Assembly (NCBI GenBank): GCA_027618625.1 | Contig: JAQCER010000063.1 | Span: 1-9,719, forward strand | Source: Verrucomicrobiota bacterium | GTDB lineage: Bacteria; Verrucomicrobiota; Verrucomicrobiia; Verrucomicrobiales; DEV007 | Reading direction: 5' to 3' | Length of the DNA: 9,719 nt | In this document: positions 7,975 to 9,719 of the stretch, piece by piece | Layout of the letters: each line of letters opens with the position of its first letter | Numbering within the stretch: position 1 is the stretch's first letter | Position numbers and translations under genes: made by a program | The notes under the pieces: generated by a model | Told to the model about the DNA's origin: nothing | Seen by the model: only the letters and a program-made list of their open reading frames with translations | The model's database searches: none

Positions 7975-8700
7975 ATGAGTGATCCAGCGACACCAGGCCC
8001 GAGAAACATCGACTATTCTGAGTCGATGAATGTCGGTCGCGTGCATGAGTCGGTAAAACGCGAGAAAGACATCCGGCAACCTGGCAATGAGCCAGTTTCC
8101 CTTGGCGTCTACCTCTTGTTGGCCCCGCTCCTTCTCCTGGCAGGTGGGTATTTCGGCCTCTATCGCGACGGCGGCCAGAGTCCTAAAGTCCCTGCTTTTG
8201 ATGCGAGCCTTTTGCCTGAGCCGGGAGGTGCAATTGATCCTGTAAAGGAAGGTAAGAAGCTTTACTCAAGCGTTGGCTGCGCCGCGTGCCATCAGCCCAA
8301 CGGCCAAGGCCAACCTGGGATCTACCCACCGTTGGTTGATTCAGAGTGGGTCAAGGGCTCGGACAAGAGGATGGCGATGATCATCCATAGTGGTCTCATT
8401 GGTCCGGTAACAGTTAAAGGAAATGTCTATACTGGCGCGATGCCCGCTCAGGGGCCGCTTCTGAATCCTAAGAAACTGGCCTATATCATGTCCTTCATTC
8501 GTAGCGAATGGGGTGGCGGTGCGAGTCTGGTGACTCCAGAGCAGGCGCAATTGGTCTACGAAGAATTTAAGGATCGTAAGGAACAATGGACGATCGCTGA
8601 GCTTGAAGCAGCAGTGCCCGCCGACGAGATGTTGCCGAAAGTCGGGGGGGAAGAGGCTGCTCCTGCCCCAGATGCGACCGCCCCTGCCGCAGCGAATTAG
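7975..8700 (+). CDS. Membrane-anchored monohaem cytochrome c in the CcoP position
   Basis: A 241-residue c-type cytochrome. A hydrophilic N-terminal part (1-41) is followed by one transmembrane span (43-63), then a single haem domain: Cys102-Ala-Ala-Cys105-His106, with Met156 in GAMPAQGPLL as the probable sixth ligand, and LAYIMSFIRSEWGG (168-181) as the closing helix of a class I fold. The tail from about 187 is hydrophilic, with an Ala/Pro-rich end. By position it replaces CcoP, but canonical CcoP has two CxxCH sites and this has one, so I do not name it ccoP. It most resembles the cytochrome c annotated next to oxidase genes in Verrucomicrobiota-type clusters (from memory). Expected role: electron transfer in the periplasm between ACIII or the CcoO-like protein and the terminal oxidase. 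It starts 42 bases after the ccoO-like gene, without a Shine-Dalgarno site. Confidence 0.9.
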   Translation: MSDPATPGPRNIDYSESMNVGRVHESVKREKDIRQPGNEPVSLGVYLLLAPLLLLAGGYFGLYRDGGQSPKVPAFDASLLPEPGGAIDPVKEGKKLYSSVGCAACHQPNGQGQPGIYPPLVDSEWVKGSDKRMAMIIHSGLIGPVTVKGNVYTGAMPAQGPLLNPKKLAYIMSFIRSEWGGGASLVTPEQAQLVYEEFKDRKEQWTIAELEAAVPADEMLPKVGGEEAAPAPDATAPAAAN

Positions 8701-8722
8701 AATCATCTCTCAACCGAACCAA

Positions 8723-9541
8723 ATGTTTTGCCTGAATCATCCCTGCTTCCAGCTAAAAGCTTCCGCCTTTGCGGTAGCCTTGGCAGCGATGGTTTGTGTG
8801 AGCTGTGAGGGTGCCTCTCCGCCGGCTTCTGACCCAACTCAGGAATTGCCCGTCGCCGAACTGGAGGGATTTGAAAAAGGGAGTATCTCCATTTCGGGCG
8901 TTGTGAGATTGGCTGGTCAGCCTCGCAATCCGGACGCGGCGATCAAAGTAGGTGGTGACGCCTTCTGTAAGGCACATGGCGAGATCCGAACTGAGCGATG
9001 GAAAGTTTCCCCTGAAGGAGGTCTTCAAGATGTCGTGGTCACCGTGGTGAATGCGCCGGCAACTCCGCGGTCCAATGAGCCCCTCGCAATTCGCCAGGAG
9101 GGATGTGTTTATCTTCCTCACGTTTCTGCGATGAGCGTGGGCCAGAGTGCAATGATCGAGAATGGCGACGAGACTTTTCACAATGTGAGGATAGTGTCGC
9201 ATAAGCTGGGAACTCTCAATGGCGGTTCCAACATCGAGAACTATGGGCAGCCCAATAAGGGAAGTCGCCACGTTCACCGCTTTGATCAGTCTGGAGTTTT
9301 CCGCCTTGAGTGTGACGTCCACCGATGGATGCGGGCTTGGGTGTTTGTTCTCAGGAACAATCATTTCGACGTCACTGACGGTGCTGGATCCTTTGAAATC
9401 GCCTATGGACTGAAAGATGGTGTCTACAAAGTCGAAGCCCATCATCACCAGTTTGCCAACCCAATAACTGTTGAGATCAAAGTGATCGACGGGAAAGCGG
9501 TTGCGGACTTCGAGTTCGTCGCTGCTGACGCACTTAACTAA
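8723..9541 (+). CDS. Probable copper-binding (cupredoxin-type) lipoprotein
   Basis: A 272-residue exported protein if started at ATG 8723, which gives a signal peptide (residues 10-27) ending at VCVSC with Cys28 as the likely lipid-attachment site. An upstream in-frame ATG at 8603 would overlap the previous gene and bury the signal, so it is rejected. Residues 54-110 form a beta-rich domain (SISGVVRLAGQP, then LQDVVVTVV). Residues about 125-210 look like a cupredoxin fold with the copper ligand set His153 (DETFHNV), Cys197, His200 and Met203 (ECDVHRWM). The C-terminal part (211-272; FDVTDGAGSFEI, GVYKVEAHHH) resembles the carboxypeptidase-regulatory-like module common in such proteins. Lying between cytochrome genes and ctaD, it may carry electrons or deliver copper; the sequence does not decide. 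It has no CuA two-cysteine motif, so it is not oxidase subunit II. Confidence 0.85.
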   Translation: MFCLNHPCFQLKASAFAVALAAMVCVSCEGASPPASDPTQELPVAELEGFEKGSISISGVVRLAGQPRNPDAAIKVGGDAFCKAHGEIRTERWKVSPEGGLQDVVVTVVNAPATPRSNEPLAIRQEGCVYLPHVSAMSVGQSAMIENGDETFHNVRIVSHKLGTLNGGSNIENYGQPNKGSRHVHRFDQSGVFRLECDVHRWMRAWVFVLRNNHFDVTDGAGSFEIAYGLKDGVYKVEAHHHQFANPITVEIKVIDGKAVADFEFVAADALN

Positions 9542-9581
9542 TTCTCTTCCATTCTCAACTGAACAACTTACTCATCACCTG

Positions 9582-9719
9582 ATGGACGCGAACGACACTC
9601 ACCACGAGGCACATGATCAACATGATCAACATGATCACCACGATCATGATCATCACGAGTTGACCTTCCTTCAGAAATACGTATTTTCCACCGACCATAA
9701 AGTGATCGGTATTCAGTAC
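9582..9719 (+). CDS. ctaD: CtaD, cytochrome c oxidase subunit I (A-type haem-copper oxidase), N-terminus only
   Basis: The first 46 codons of a gene cut by the right edge. After a hydrophilic leader the segment FLQKYVFSTDHKVIGIQY (residues 29-46) is the unmistakable N-terminus of subunit I of aa3/caa3-type oxidases, just before the first membrane span. The complete enzyme would bind haem a, haem a3 and CuB and reduce oxygen; those parts lie outside the window. Residues 7-25 are almost only His, Asp and Gln, with ten histidines, an unusual leader that may bind metal. The ATG at 9582 is the only start that fits, 40 bases after the lipoprotein gene, without a Shine-Dalgarno site. No subunit II gene precedes it in this window. 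Confidence 0.92.
   Translation, partial: MDANDTHHEAHDQHDQHDHHDHDHHELTFLQKYVFSTDHKVIGIQY
9612..9638 (+). repeat. Three tandem 9-base units coding for His-Asp-Gln/His
   Basis: CATGATCAA occurs twice in a row (9612-9620, 9621-9629) and is followed by CATGATCAC. Degenerate His/Asp codons continue to about 9656. The repeat is in frame with ctaD and encodes HDQHDQHDH, so slippage within it would change leader length by whole three-residue units. Confidence 0.85.

Noticed and set aside
8753..9448. 231-codon open frame on the minus strand
   Set aside because: Antisense to the copper lipoprotein gene, which has a signal peptide and copper ligand motif; no supporting motif in the antisense product.
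8723..9541. Oxidase subunit II (CuA protein)
   Set aside because: The two-cysteine CuA motif and the N-terminal membrane hairpin are missing; a single Cys-x2-His-x2-Met motif and a lipoprotein signal are present.

Overview
The window is a piece of an aerobic respiratory operon, all on the + strand, from a bacterium that is probably a Verrucomicrobiota member (Opitutae-like). That placement is an inference from gene order, moderate GC, the style of the ActE, CcoO-like and CtaD sequences, and the weak use of Shine-Dalgarno sites; no 16S or other marker is present. Ten coding regions are packed with gaps of at most 42 bases. I see no terminator-like hairpin, promoter, tRNA, mobile element or CRISPR array. 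No gene-free stretch is longer than 42 bases.

Bases 2-5289 carry most of an alternative complex III (ACIII, quinol:cytochrome c/oxidase oxidoreductase): the C-terminal iron-sulfur part of ActB (cut by the left edge), ActC, ActD, ActE and ActF. ActA and the start of ActB should lie just upstream. Bases 5327-8700 hold a second module: a small single-span membrane protein, a 12-span protein homologous to the cbb3 oxidase catalytic subunit CcoN, a CcoO-like monohaem cytochrome c, and a membrane-anchored monohaem cytochrome c in the CcoP position. Bases 8723-9541 encode a probable copper-binding (cupredoxin-type) lipoprotein. The right edge cuts an A-type haem-copper oxidase subunit I gene (ctaD), which begins with a histidine-rich leader.

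The main discovery is in the CcoN-like protein. When its motifs are aligned by eye to canonical CcoN, every haem and copper ligand is replaced: the low-spin haem b His by Phe81, the first CuB His by Ser222, the CuB His-His pair by Gln272-Lys273, and the two haem ligands of the His-x-His motif by Glu355 and Gly357. The Tyr that is cross-linked in canonical CcoN is Gly266. The reading frame is intact, and the hydrophobic pattern and many structural motifs are kept, so it looks like a maintained non-catalytic subunit, not a decayed gene. Its CcoO-like and CcoP-like partners keep complete c-haem sites.

A reasonable model is that ACIII oxidises quinol, and electrons leave through ActE and/or the cytochrome-bearing pseudo-cbb3 module and perhaps the copper lipoprotein, to reach the true oxygen-reducing enzyme that begins at the right edge. 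The pseudo-CcoN would then act as a haem-free membrane scaffold or docking subunit. That is inference; the sequence shows only the lost ligands, the conserved c-haem sites and the gene order.
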